DNA of 64,000 nucleotides from Henriciella marina (GCF_027213945.1 NZ_JAPWGW010000001.1:186001-250000), one strand, 5' to 3'; shown: positions 35,258-43,395, counted from the first letter of the stretch. The notes: generated by a model not told the origin, from the letters alone. Numbers and translations are program-made.

Positions 35258-36628
35258 ATGTCTGACATCAACCGGCTTGTCACATTCGTCTATGATTGGA
35301 TGAGATCGAACGGCTGCGTGGAGATCCCGTCGAAGAGCGCCAATAGCAATCGAGTACGTTTAGACGCATGGCGGCACGTAACCTCGCAGCGTCCCATCGG
35401 CCTTGAACAGCAGAAGACTATGGTGAACTTCTGGCTTCGGAGGTCCGACGTTCCCGGCTCTCTGCCTGAGGGAGTGAAGTTCACCCCAAAGAGCTGGGAT
35501 GGGGAAAAGTGGTCTGACCCAGAAGGAAACCCAGATGTTAGAGGAGCGGGCGCAAACAGCAATTTACTGCACTTCGATGGCTTTGAAGGCTATGATCTCG
35601 TTCGGCTCGGCGTTCGCGAAATTGAGGAAGCGCAGACTATTCTGGACGCTGTCTTTGACACTTCCAGCTCGGTGCCATCGAGAAAGAAAGCGTTTCTTCT
35701 CAAAGTGAATGGCCGACTTCACTGTCCAGGCAATATCTGCCATCCCGCCTCCGCCACTGAGTGGGAAGGCGGCGAGGTTCTCCTCCATGATGAGACGCCA
35801 AGAGAGCTTACCGGTGAAGGCCTCCAAGAAGGGTCTGAAATCGCACCAGGTGACAGCCTTTGGATATGGACGCATGAATATGATGAACTCGTACCAGGGC
35901 GTGGATTGATTGCGACGGCTGAAGTTGGAGCTGTCGGAAGGCGAGCAGCCGAGCAAACAGTCACTCTTAACAACGTGCAGCTCTTGCCCAGACCAGCAGG
36001 CTTCAAGGACGGTTTCCTGGAGACCACCGGGTCAGCGCTGATTGAATACCTGCGGTCCAGTCGTCATCGCCGTGTCTATCAGATGTCTGAGCAGGACGTT
36101 ACGGCAATCAGAAACCGTCTGGACGCGTGGGATGGCGAGCAATCAAGACGCACTGAGGCAGCCACCAAGCATTTATCAGACTGGGACGGCCTTATCTCCC
36201 AAACGAAAGGTGATGTTCTCTCAGAGCTAGCCGAGCGGGCAGTAAGCACGCGCAAACCGCGACCCCACCAGCACGCCTTTCGAACGGCGCTTCTCGCTGC
36301 GTATGAAGGCCGCTGCTGTGTCACAGGCTTAGCCATAAGCGAAGCATTGGAAGCGGCTCACATTCTGCCTCATACGGGAGACGCGCGATTTGACGTTGTC
36401 GAGAATGGCTTGCTGCTGCGGCGCGATCTGCACACGCTTTTCGATGCTTTCCTTTGGAGCATCAACCCGGAGACATCCAAAGTTGTGCTTGCGAAACCTC
36501 TTATCAACTCTCCTTATAGAGAGTTCGAGGGGAAGGTTGCGGGGAAGCTGGCCGCCAAACAGACGCTGCGCTTTCACTATATGCAGTTCAAGAAGCGTGC
36601 GGCTGAGCGAGACCAGGAGACGGCCTGA
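35258..36628 (+). CDS. HNH endonuclease, probably a restriction-type nuclease
   Basis: The 456-residue protein ends in an HNH domain (about 340-440): 'HAFRTALLAAYEGRCCVTGLAISEALEAAHILPH', then 'NGLLLRRDLHTLFDAF'. It keeps the metal/catalytic His of EAAHI and the Asn and His of NGLLLRRDLH. N-terminal parts are unassigned: residues 1-130 contain 'VNFWLRRSDVPGSLPEGVKFTPKSWDG' (split here for reading), and about 195-235 'GDSLWIWTHEYDELVPGRGLIATAEVGAV' looks like an EVE/PUA-type small beta domain. That suggests recognition of modified bases, as in type IV restriction. Between hsdS and hsdR, same strand. Confidence 0.82.
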   Translation: MSDINRLVTFVYDWMRSNGCVEIPSKSANSNRVRLDAWRHVTSQRPIGLEQQKTMVNFWLRRSDVPGSLPEGVKFTPKSWDGEKWSDPEGNPDVRGAGANSNLLHFDGFEGYDLVRLGVREIEEAQTILDAVFDTSSSVPSRKKAFLLKVNGRLHCPGNICHPASATEWEGGEVLLHDETPRELTGEGLQEGSEIAPGDSLWIWTHEYDELVPGRGLIATAEVGAVGRRAAEQTVTLNNVQLLPRPAGFKDGFLETTGSALIEYLRSSRHRRVYQMSEQDVTAIRNRLDAWDGEQSRRTEAATKHLSDWDGLISQTKGDVLSELAERAVSTRKPRPHQHAFRTALLAAYEGRCCVTGLAISEALEAAHILPHTGDARFDVVENGLLLRRDLHTLFDAFLWSINPETSKVVLAKPLINSPYREFEGKVAGKLAAKQTLRFHYMQFKKRAAERDQETA

Positions 36629-36668
36629 GGGGCTAACTTCTCCGCATGGAGATCAGGGGCAATTGTAG

Positions 36669-39635
36669 ATGTCAGCAGCGCTTAGCCACAGAGACCTCCA
36701 CAAGGAGAAAGTCGTTCAACAGCACCTCGTGGAGCGCTTGATTGCCTCACAAGGCTACGGACGGCGTTCGCCGGACGACCATGACCGAGGGCTCTCGCTC
36801 GACAAAGAGCTCGTTCTCGAGTTTCTGACGGCCACTCAGGCCGATGAGTGGGCGAAGCTGGTTGATCATTATGCTGGCCAGGCCGAACAGACGCTCTTCG
36901 ATCAATTGGCCCGCGCACTGAAGGATAGAGGCACGCTGGAAGTGCTGCGGCATGGCATCAAGCTCGTGCCCGGCATCAAGTTTAGCCTTTGCTTCTTCGA
37001 GCCGGCGTCCGCCCTGAACCCTGAACTCGTGGAGCGCTACCAGGCGAACATCCTCTCGGTGATCGAGGAGGTCGAGTATAGCCAGAAGAACGGCAACAGG
37101 ATCGACGTTGTCCTCTATGTAAACGGCCTGCCGGTCGCCACGCTGGAGCTTAAGAATAAGCTTACAGGCACGACGCACAAGCACGCCGAGAAACAGTATC
37201 GTCAGGACCGTTCGCCCAACGGCGAGCCTCTGCTGACCTTCAAGCGGGGCGCTCTGGTTCACTTTGCGGTGGACCAAGAGTACGTCACGATGACGACGCG
37301 CCTGCGCAACGGGAAGACGTTTTTCCTGCCGTTCAATCGAGGCAAGAATGGCGCTGGCAATCGCGACATCGAAGGCGAATTTCCGATCGCGTATCTCTAC
37401 GCCGACCAACCAGAAGGCAAAGCTGTCTTTGGCCGGGACGTCCTGTTGGCGATCATCGGGCGCTTCATTCATCTCAACGAACTCGGCGTGATGATCTTTC
37501 CGCGCTTCCAGCAGCTAGACGCCGTCCTCAAACTCATAGCGCACGCGAAGGCGAACGGCGCAGGCCACAACTACCTGATCCAGCACTCGGCAGGGTCGGG
37601 TAAGTCTAATACGATTGGCTGGACTGCGCATCAGGCGGTCAACCTGCACACCGAGAATGATGAGCCTGTCTTTCACACGGCGATCATTGTGACCGATCGC
37701 CTGGTGCTGGACCGCCAGCTTCAACGCACTGTCTCGGATCTGGAACAGACGCCGGGCGTCGTCCGAAAGATCGATGGGACGTCAAAGCAGCTTCGCGAAG
37801 CGATTGAACGCGGAGCGAGGATCATCATCACGACGATCCAGAAGTTCTCCACAGAGCACCTTCAAGTCGTCTCAGGACAGCATGACCGCCGCTTCGCCGT
37901 GATCGTGGACGAGGCCCACGGCTCGCAGTCAGGGCGCTCTGCGCAAGCGCTCGCAGACGCTCTCAGTCGCCGCGACGAAACAGATAGCACCAATGGGTCG
38001 CTTGAGGATGTGATCTTGGACTACCAGAAGAGCCGGGGGCCGCAGCCCAACATCTCCTACTTCGCATTCACTGCAACGCCGCGAAACGTGACACTGGAGC
38101 GTTTCGGGGTTACGGGGCCTGACGGTACGCCTCAGCCGTTCCACCTCTACTCCATGCGCCAGGCGATCGAGGAGAAATTCATTCTCGATGTGCTCCAGAA
38201 CTACATGACCTACAAAGCCTACTACGCGCTTGAGAAGGCGGTGGAGGAGGAGCCTGAGTTCAAAACGAACAAGGCTCAACGCAAAGTCGCTCGCTTCGCG
38301 CAACTTCACCCAACCGCAATCGCGCAGAAGGTCGAGGTTATCGTTGAGCACTTCCGCCGCCATGTGATGCAGGAGATGAACGGCCAGGCGAAGGCCATGG
38401 TCGTGACCAGCAGCCGGGAAGCTGCCTTGCGGTATCACCGGGCCATCTCCGACTATGTGGAGAGCCAAGGCTATCCTATGGGCGTCCTCGTGGCGTTCTC
38501 TGGAGAGCTGGAATGGAACGGCACCACATTCACAGAAGCCGAGATCAATGGTTTCGCGGAGACTGAGCTGCCCCGCCAGTTTGATGATGCGGGGTATCAC
38601 GTCCTTGTCGTTGCCGAGAAATATCAGACAGGTTTCGACCAGCCCAAACTCTGCGCGATGTATGTCGACCGAAAGCTTGCAAACCTGCAGGCCGTACAAA
38701 CGCTTTCACGACTGAACAGGACGGCTCCAAACAAAGAGCAAACCTTCATTCTGGACTTCCAGAACTCGATTGAAGACATCCAGGCCGCCTTTAGCCCCTT
38801 CTTTGAGACAACCAGTCTGGAAGCGAACTCCGATCCCAATCAGATCTATGAGTTACAAGAGCGTCTGAAGGGCTTCGGCATTCTCGACGCTTCCGAGATT
38901 GAACGCTTTTCACAGCTATACTTTGCCAGACGGCTGACATCGCAAGACCGGATCGAGATCGAACGCCTGCTGACGAACGCCGTGGACCGCTTCAAGGCGG
39001 AGGAAGAGGACGCGCGCAAAGAAGAATTCCGTCAGCTTTTAAAGAGCTATCAGCGCTTCTACGCCTTCCTCGCCCAGGTCGTCTCCCTAAGCGACTCTGA
39101 TCTTGAGAAGCTCTATAGCTACGCCGCCTGGCTTTCGCGGATGTTGCCAAGCCGCGAGGAGCCTGAGGACATTGAAGTCACCGATGACATGCTGTCGCTT
39201 CAGGCGTTCAAGGTAGAGGAAAGCGCTTTCGGATCAGCGTCGCTTCTGCCAGGCGATCAGCAAAAGCTCCAGCCGATCAGCGAGTTCGCCGCCAAACCCT
39301 TCACAGACCCCGAAGCGAAGTCGCTAACGGAGATTATACAAGCCTTCAATCACAAGCATGGGACCCAATTCACGGAGACTGACTTCCTAAAGTTTGAGGC
39401 TGTGAAGAATGAAGTGCTGGATGAGGACATGCTCGCTACGCTGAAGAACAATCCTCCAGACGTCTCAGAGCGCGCATTCAACCAGGCTTTCTTCAGAGGA
39501 GCCATACGCGCTTTCCAGAGGGAGAAGGAGATGCAGAACATCATCCTGACAGATGCTGAGGCTAGAGAGCGGGTGTTCGCCCTTATGTTTGCTCGGGCGC
39601 TTCGCGAAGCAAGAGAAGGCAAGTCTGCTGCCTAG
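36669..39635 (+). CDS. hsdR: Type I restriction enzyme subunit R
   Basis: The 988-residue motor-nuclease has the PD-(D/E)xK nuclease near the N-terminus: 'NGNRIDVVLYVNGLPVATLELKN' (about 140-162; D and ExK visible). The SF2 translocase has Walker A HSAGSGKSNT (about 303-312), DEAH box 'VIVDEAHGSQSG' (about 414-425) and motif III 'FAFTATPRN'. Motifs VI-like 'QTGFDQPKLCAMYVDRKL' and 'QTLSRLNR' follow. It follows the HNH gene by 40 bases and closes the operon. Confidence 0.95.
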   Translation: MSAALSHRDLHKEKVVQQHLVERLIASQGYGRRSPDDHDRGLSLDKELVLEFLTATQADEWAKLVDHYAGQAEQTLFDQLARALKDRGTLEVLRHGIKLVPGIKFSLCFFEPASALNPELVERYQANILSVIEEVEYSQKNGNRIDVVLYVNGLPVATLELKNKLTGTTHKHAEKQYRQDRSPNGEPLLTFKRGALVHFAVDQEYVTMTTRLRNGKTFFLPFNRGKNGAGNRDIEGEFPIAYLYADQPEGKAVFGRDVLLAIIGRFIHLNELGVMIFPRFQQLDAVLKLIAHAKANGAGHNYLIQHSAGSGKSNTIGWTAHQAVNLHTENDEPVFHTAIIVTDRLVLDRQLQRTVSDLEQTPGVVRKIDGTSKQLREAIERGARIIITTIQKFSTEHLQVVSGQHDRRFAVIVDEAHGSQSGRSAQALADALSRRDETDSTNGSLEDVILDYQKSRGPQPNISYFAFTATPRNVTLERFGVTGPDGTPQPFHLYSMRQAIEEKFILDVLQNYMTYKAYYALEKAVEEEPEFKTNKAQRKVARFAQLHPTAIAQKVEVIVEHFRRHVMQEMNGQAKAMVVTSSREAALRYHRAISDYVESQGYPMGVLVAFSGELEWNGTTFTEAEINGFAETELPRQFDDAGYHVLVVAEKYQTGFDQPKLCAMYVDRKLANLQAVQTLSRLNRTAPNKEQTFILDFQNSIEDIQAAFSPFFETTSLEANSDPNQIYELQERLKGFGILDASEIERFSQLYFARRLTSQDRIEIERLLTNAVDRFKAEEEDARKEEFRQLLKSYQRFYAFLAQVVSLSDSDLEKLYSYAAWLSRMLPSREEPEDIEVTDDMLSLQAFKVEESAFGSASLLPGDQQKLQPISEFAAKPFTDPEAKSLTEIIQAFNHKHGTQFTETDFLKFEAVKNEVLDEDMLATLKNNPPDVSERAFNQAFFRGAIRAFQREKEMQNIILTDAEARERVFALMFARALREAREGKSAA

Positions 39636-40177
39636 TTAGCCGAGATGGTCAAAAAGGCAGAGGGTCGAGTTAGAAAAGCGTTCTGCCTGCTCATGGCCAC
39701 GCCGAAGTCGGTGCAAGGTGGACAACAAGCAAGCGAAGTGCAGTCTCAATCCACCGCAATTAGATTGAATGGCCAATGGTGACGGGCAACAACCTTCAAT
39801 ACGTGACGCGAGCGGTGACACAGTAGGCCTATCGCCACGTTTCTCATAGGCTATTACCCCACCCTACGGGGGAAATGGCCGGTCCCTCGGTTATGGTAAA
39901 AGCCTTCAGATTTTTGCGTCATTTTTGCCAAAGGCACTGAGTGGGAACCTCTCAACGGACAACATGCGGCACGTTGTTCGCCGATAGAGCGAACCAATAG
40001 ACGTCCAAGAAAGACTGCCGCACGGTCTTGCCTTAAGTAGGTCTATTAGAAGGAGGTATATTCATCGGTGATGATACCTCACCCAAGGCGGTCCCCAGTG
40101 GGAGACTTAAGGAAGGGTAGAGAAGCATGGAGGGACCTACCGTATACGCCGCCCCTGCATGGGGTTACTTAAAGTTA
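39636..40177. other. Gene-free stretch, decayed phage-end DNA
   Basis: No supported gene in about 540 bp. Composition is less GC-rich than the host, with many stops in all frames and several short inverted repeats (for example GGGGTAATAGCC-type and CCCCTGCATGGGG at 40152-40164). On the minus strand it lies directly beyond the terminase remnant, the position of the non-coding genome end in T7-like phages. Confidence 0.4.
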
Positions 40178-40195
40178 CCTATAGTGGGCTAACCG
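40178..40195 (-). promoter_or_regulatory. T7-type phage promoter core
   Basis: The minus strand has GGTTAGCCCACTATAGGT; its nine-base core CACTATAGG (40186-40178) equals the -6 to +3 core of T7-family RNA polymerase promoters. It is just downstream of the terminase remnant. A nine-base match can arise by chance in 64 kb only rarely, but the upstream half of the T7 consensus is not kept. Confidence 0.35.
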
Positions 40196-40225
40196 GGGGC
40201 CTCTCCAGATACGTAGGGTCTTAAA

Positions 40226-40555
40226 TTAGACCTTCATTGTGAAGCCATCCTTCCTACGTCTCTTACGGACACTTCCGGGGCTTCTCTGGGCCTTGTCGAT
40301 CTGGTTGGCGAAGTTGGCCTTAAGCTCCTTCTCCCGCAACTTGTCACTGTGCTAGGCAGCCTTGGCAGCATCCTGCGCCATTGAGTTACTCCATGGCTCA
40401 CAGAGGCTGCTACAGCGTCGAGATGGTCATCATGGGCGGAAGGGCCCCTTCCATAGCGTAACGCGCGTCAGTTGGAAGATGAGGCAGTACTGTGTGGATC
40501 TCAATTGAGCAACGAATTGGACATTGGAGTAGCGACGGCCGAAGCAGGGGACTGT
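40226..40555 (-). pseudogene. C-terminal remnant of a T7-like phage terminase large subunit
   Basis: Three consecutive frames of the minus strand carry pieces of one protein end: 'STQYCLIFQLTRVTLWKG' (about 40510-40455), then 'AHDDHLDAVAASVSHGVTQ' (about 40440-40380), then 'MAQDAAKAA', a TAG, and 'HSDKLREKELKANF' (40381-40320). The string QLTR / HDD-x-LDA-x-A / W-x-x-MAQD is the usual order at the C-terminus of T7 gp19-type terminases (HDDRLDALA). Two frameshifts and one stop make it dead. The rest of the gene is absent upstream, where the MarR-like gene sits. Confidence 0.65.
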
Positions 40556-40556
40556 G

Positions 40557-40970
40557 TCACTCAGAGAGCACCTCGAGATGAGCCAATAGGCGCGTAGAAA
40601 GAGCTTGCCCCTTTTGGGTCAGGCTGACCCTGACAACACGGAGATCGTGAGCGTCAGGGGTCCGCTTGAATAGGCCTAAAGCCTTACGCGATCCGGCAGG
40701 CCTCTTGGTGCCCGGCTTGGAGCCTCCTAGGCGCCGGTCGGACAAGGACAGGACGATCCGAGACATCTGAGGTCGCCCAATCCCCGTGTTGTCGGCAATC
40801 TCCGACACGGTTGCGCTTGGGTTGTTGCCCTCCTGCGCCTCCTTTCGAGCAACGTAAAGAAAAACTGCGAAGTAGCTAGCAGGAAAATCTGGCTCAAAAA
40901 CTCGAAGTTCGTTGTTCACTCGCTCCAAAGTGCGAAGCGCCTCAAACTTCTTACCAGTATCTACAGTCAT
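40557..40970 (-). CDS. MarR-like winged-helix regulator inside the element
   Basis: The 137-residue protein is intact between decayed phage pieces. Helix 'FPASYFAVFLYVARKEAQEG', the recognition region 'ATVSEIADNTGIGRPQMSRIVLSLSDRRL' (split here for reading) and a wing 'DLRVVRVSLTQKGQAL' give a MarR-type fold, with a basic insert 'KPGTKRPAGSRKALGLFKR' in the wing. AGGGA precedes ATG 40970. It may control the element's restriction genes or be a phage gene. No relation to the MarR gene at 5.4 kb beyond the fold. Confidence 0.75.
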   Translation of the reverse strand: MTVDTGKKFEALRTLERVNNELRVFEPDFPASYFAVFLYVARKEAQEGNNPSATVSEIADNTGIGRPQMSRIVLSLSDRRLGGSKPGTKRPAGSRKALGLFKRTPDAHDLRVVRVSLTQKGQALSTRLLAHLEVLSE

Positions 40971-41052
40971 ACAAATCCCTAAAGTTCAAATCGCTGCGGA
41001 CCATCCGCAGCCGAATATGTTACTTAGGACTAGTTGCGACATTGCATTATTG

Positions 41053-41409
41053 TCAACCGCGCTTCATGTTCGCTCGACTATCGCTCTGGTTTTCCCCGAC
41101 AGTGCAGATCAGCCTGTATTTGAAAGTTGAACAGCCTCGCCGTTTAGAAGATCGGCGTCCGCATTCACACGACCGCCGAAGTTTCCGGCTTAGAAGCTCT
41201 CGCGGCTTCTTGCGGACGTTCCCGTACTCCATAAGCAGGTCGGCCAGCGATAGGATGCTGCTCGCCATCAGAGCCTTGCCTCCGGGGGTCGCTGCGGCGT
41301 AGCCACGCTCCTTCTCGCGGAGGAGCTTCTGCTGGGCGCGGCCACCCCTCTCGTCGATCTTGCTCGGCTCGTGGTTAAGCTCCTCATCCGTGATGGACGC
41401 AATGGCGAG
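41053..41409 (-). pseudogene. Phage-derived fragment, possibly the N-terminal domain of a T7-like RNA polymerase
   Basis: The minus strand is open from 41409 to 41053 without a credible start. It reads 'ITDEELNHEPSKIDERGGRAQ', 'KLLREKERGYAAATPGGKAL' and 'MASSILSLADLLMEYGNVRKK'. A helical 'G-x-A-R/Q...K-x-x-x-K-A/E-G...GK-x-L...I-x-x-L' pattern resembles the N-terminal domain of single-subunit phage RNA polymerases, but I can only compare by memory. After about 41190 the frame turns Arg/Ser-rich and is probably unrelated. Truncated by the junction side, where integrase would be expected. Confidence 0.35.
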
Positions 41410-41572
41410 CTAAGGGTCAGGTCTGTGTCACTTAAAAATGTCAAATCGTACCATTGATGCGTGAATGATGCGACCTTGCAGGCATCCATGAGGAACGAAT
41501 AGCCTGGCCACATGGGCCGAGCGGAGGTTTTACATAAAACTGATTACGAGGTCGCAGTTATGCAGACACGCC

Positions 41573-41611
41573 TTTTGAATCCGTCGCGTCTACCAATTCC
41601 ACCACCGGGGC
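41573..41611 (-). pseudogene. tRNA-Leu(CAA), 5' half of a gene split by insertion
   Basis: From 41611 the minus strand reads acceptor GCCCCGG, D-arm region TGGTGGAATTGGTAGAC, 5' anticodon stem ACGGA and the loop TTCAAAA at 41579-41573, then leaves tRNA sequence. The complementary 3' half is at 31157-31204. This half keeps the host promoter, so it would give a truncated transcript running into the element. Confidence 0.93.
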
Positions 41612-41701
41612 CGGGCTGGATTGCGTGGATCGCTCTGCCTCAAGCTCTTCGCGGCGTCAATCATCTCGACCAGTGCAGAAAAGCGCGCTAACAGCCGCGC
41701 T

Positions 41702-42301
41702 ATGACGCACGAGCTTTCCCCCCGGACTTTCCTGCAATCCATCGAGTCGATGGCCCAAGAGGCGCCGGAAGACGGATTTTCGCTTCGTGAGATCTTTGAC
41801 CGGCTGCATGAGCGCGCCTTCGGAGCGGCGCTCTTCATCCTCGCCCTGCCCTGCTGCATTCCGTTTCTCTATGGCGTGCCACAGATCGTGTCGCTGCCCA
41901 TGATGGTACTGGCCGCGCAGATGGCGATGGGTCGGCGCGAACCCTGGCTGCCGGAGAAATTCGCGAGCCGGAAGATCGACAAGAAGGGCCTGACACGTAC
42001 GGCAAATGGCGGTCGAAAATGGTTTGGCTGGCTGGAAAAGATCGCTCGTCCGCGCCTGACTTTCCTGATGGCCCCGGTTGGAGAGCGGGTCATCGGATTC
42101 TTTCTGGTTTTCTTCTGCGCATCCATCCTCGTGCCGCTGCCGTCGACCAATACGGTGCCCGGCATTGGCGTTGCCATCGTCGCTTTCGGCCTGATGGCGC
42201 GTGATGGCATTCTCGTCATTCTGGGCTCGATCATTGGCACGGCATGGATCGCGACACTCATTGCGTTGGTCGCACTGGGCGTCAGAACGGTCAGCGGCTA
42301 G
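41702..42301 (+). CDS. Exopolysaccharide synthesis ExoD-family protein
   Basis: The 199-residue membrane protein matches ExoD: 'SLREIFDRLHERAFGAALFILALPCCIPFLYGVPQIVSLPMM', then 'AQMAMGRREPWLPEKFASRKI' and two C-terminal helices. ExoD was linked to exopolysaccharide and alkaline tolerance in rhizobia; the mechanism is unclear. ATG 41702 starts the family region. It is the first host gene right of the split tRNA, about 90 bp from its 5' end, divergent. Confidence 0.87.
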   Translation: MTHELSPRTFLQSIESMAQEAPEDGFSLREIFDRLHERAFGAALFILALPCCIPFLYGVPQIVSLPMMVLAAQMAMGRREPWLPEKFASRKIDKKGLTRTANGGRKWFGWLEKIARPRLTFLMAPVGERVIGFFLVFFCASILVPLPSTNTVPGIGVAIVAFGLMARDGILVILGSIIGTAWIATLIALVALGVRTVSG

Positions 42302-42403
42302 AACCCGCGCAACTGCATCTGCGCGCGATGTCGCATTGCGGGCGCTTGCACAGGGCTCCATTCTGGATTTCGCACAAGACCCCTCTGGCGAACGGCACAG
42401 ACT

Positions 42404-42940
42404 ATGGACGCGGCTCTTTCCCCACTCCTTCGCACCTGGCGCTGGCCGGTCATCGCACTTGTGATCTCTCTCACAATGCTGGCCACAGCGCACGCATTCG
42501 AACGCCTTGCTTTCCTGCTGCCATGCCAGCTCTGTCTGCGACAGCGCGAGGTTTACTGGGCAGCGGCGGCCATGGCGGTGACGGGGGTCATCCTCTGGAA
42601 TATCCGCAACAATCGCCGCTTCCTCGTTGCTTTCAACGTCATGCTCGGCCTGGTCTTCACCACTGGGGCCGTTGTTGCCGCCTATCATGCTGGTGTCGAG
42701 TGGAGCTGGTGGCCAGCCCCATCCGGCTGCACAGGCGAGGCGGTCGATGTCATGGCGCTTTCGCTTGATGGCTTGAATGATCGGACCGCCATTGCCTCAT
42801 GTACCGACGCGCCGTGGCGGATGCTTGGCCTCTCCATGGCCGGATGGAATGCCCTGGTCTCGCTCGGCCTTGCCGCGACAAGTTTTGTCGCCGCCGGTCT
42901 GGCTTTCCCCCGCGCCTATGGCGAGCTGGAGCCTGCCTAG
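42404..42940 (+). CDS. dsbB: Disulfide bond formation protein B
   Basis: The 178-residue protein has four membrane helices. The quinone-linked CxxC is PCQLCLRQRE (about 40-49), and the second periplasmic Cys pair is in 'PAPSGCTGEAV' and 'AIASCTDAPW'. It reoxidises DsbA. Its TAG overlaps the convergent DUF3429 stop through CTAG. Confidence 0.9.
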   Translation: MDAALSPLLRTWRWPVIALVISLTMLATAHAFERLAFLLPCQLCLRQREVYWAAAAMAVTGVILWNIRNNRRFLVAFNVMLGLVFTTGAVVAAYHAGVEWSWWPAPSGCTGEAVDVMALSLDGLNDRTAIASCTDAPWRMLGLSMAGWNALVSLGLAATSFVAAGLAFPRAYGELEPA

Positions 42941-43395
42941 AACAGGAAGCGCTGGACGCCCCAGGCCGCCACAAGCGACGCGATGACAACAAGACTGACG
43001 ACCAGCCGCAACGGCTTGAAGCTGGACGGCACCTCACTTGAGCGCAGATCCCAGATCAACTGCAGCGCGAACAGCCCCGCATAGGCGAGAAACCAGACAG
43101 GCCCCGGTGCCAGGATGATCGCTGGCGGAAGGATCGCCCAGCCCGCAAGGGATGGACAGACAGACAGCCCGAATGAGCCGGGCTTCGGGTCACGGCCTGC
43201 AAGCGCAAGCCCCCATCTGATACCGCCAAGGAAGGACAGGATGACTGCGCTATAGGTCTGCAGCCAGAGCGCTGCGGTCGAATTGGTCGGCGCATCTAGA
43301 AGCGCCATGGCGACTGCCAGACCTATAAACGGGATCGCGCCCGTGGCTGTCAGCAGGAAGACGGTCTTGTGCGGAAAGCGTGTCTGTTCAGTCAT
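42937..43395 (-). CDS. DUF3429 membrane protein
   Basis: The 152-residue protein has about five membrane helices and the DUF3429 pattern: 'TGAIPFIGLAVAMAL', 'YSAVILSFLGGIRWGLAL', 'LSVCPSLAGWAILPP' and 'LQLIWDLRS'. Function unknown; conserved in marine proteobacteria. ATG 43395 is preferred over one ten codons upstream. Confidence 0.87.
   Translation of the reverse strand: MTEQTRFPHKTVFLLTATGAIPFIGLAVAMALLDAPTNSTAALWLQTYSAVILSFLGGIRWGLALAGRDPKPGSFGLSVCPSLAGWAILPPAIILAPGPVWFLAYAGLFALQLIWDLRSSEVPSSFKPLRLVVSLVVIASLVAAWGVQRFLF

Larger units (their letters stand above)
31205..41579. mobile_element. 10.4-kb integrated element splitting tRNA-Leu(CAA); restriction-modification island with podophage remnant
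   Basis: The element lies between two direct copies of TTTTGAA (31205-31211 and 41573-41579), the anticodon-loop sequence of the host tRNA-Leu(CAA). Outer flanks rejoin to a perfect tRNA; inner flanks would join to ACGCC-TTCAAAA-GGCGT, a symmetric attP whose arms also form a 5-bp stem around the same loop. Contents: intact tRNA-Leu(CAA), hsdM, hsdS, a 115-residue protein, HNH endonuclease, hsdR, a terminase remnant, a MarR-like gene and a possible phage RNA polymerase fragment. No tyrosine or serine recombinase gene is visible, so it may be immobile or mobilised in trans. Confidence 0.85.

Noticed and set aside
31205-41579. Integrase gene for the element
   Set aside because: I checked both ends and the gaps; none of the frames shows the tyrosine R-H-R-Y pattern or a serine-recombinase start.
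41657-42688. 343-codon minus-strand frame opposite exoD and dsbB
   Set aside because: Covers two well-supported genes on the plus strand and has low-complexity, charged composition.
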